Shown here one piece after another: positions 5,060-5,101 of a stretch of 5,101 bases of DNA (within the stretch, counting starts at the first letter, position 1; every line of letters starts with the position of its first letter). Source of the stretch: an uncultured Alphaproteobacteria bacterium (GTDB taxonomy: Bacteria; Pseudomonadota; Alphaproteobacteria; Reyranellales; Reyranellaceae); NCBI GenBank assembly GCA_903929895.1, contig CAIYWM010000126.1:1-5101 (forward strand), written 5' to 3'. Under the pieces are notes generated by a model. The model saw nothing but the letters and a program-made list of their open reading frames with translations. It ran no database searches and had not been told where the DNA came from. The position numbers and the translations under genes are program-made.

Positions 5060-5101
5060 CTATTGGGGCTATTCATAGCCTCTTGTTTTGGCTGCATTCA
5101 T

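Noticed and set aside
5069..5101. Possible C-terminal end of a convergent minus-strand gene (MNAAKTRGYE then TAG).
   Set aside because: Only ten codons are visible and another minus-strand frame is open nearly as long, so there is no real evidence of coding. It would fit the repeats lying between convergent genes, but the sequence beyond the window is needed.

Overview
The window looks like chromosomal DNA from a high-G+C alphaproteobacterium (Bradyrhizobium/Rhodopseudomonas/Reyranella-like). This rests on strong G/C preference at third codon positions, a compact metabolic gene group, and palindromic intergenic repeats of the type CCTCA(C/T)CCTGAGGAG...GTCTCGAAGG(G/A)TG, which I recall as common in that group. 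No database search was possible, so the taxon is inference.

Left part (1-240): the last 26 codons of an unrecognised plus-strand gene, two small hairpins, and a clear rho-independent terminator. Middle part (236-2399, minus strand): a short-chain dehydrogenase/reductase (SDR) family present three times in the same orientation. There are two intact 252-residue paralogues (1641-2399 and 844-1602, about 80% identical by hand count) and a decayed 3' remnant (about 236-345). Between the remnant and the first intact copy lies a block of about 50% G+C encoding a small predicted multi-spanning membrane protein, with codon use unlike its neighbours. It looks acquired.

Right part (2442-4785, plus strand): a tight operon-like set, divergent from the SDR genes across only 42 bases. 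It holds a class III-like zinc alcohol dehydrogenase, a 30-residue single-span membrane microprotein that is easily missed, and an acyl-CoA dehydrogenase whose GTG start overlaps the microprotein stop by four bases. The last 316 bases hold no convincing gene. They carry two copies of a cross-shaped palindromic element with a perfect 14-bp palindrome between them.

Together the enzymes suggest oxidation of an alcohol or hydroxy/keto compound (zinc ADH and SDRs) linked to acyl-CoA oxidation (acyl-CoA dehydrogenase). No CoA ligase, aldehyde dehydrogenase or dedicated regulator is in view, so the substrate is unknown. The points most worth a second look are the hidden microprotein, the compensatory variation inside the palindromic repeats, the SDR paralogue expansion with change focused on likely substrate-binding parts, and possible leaderless SDR starts facing the ADH promoter.
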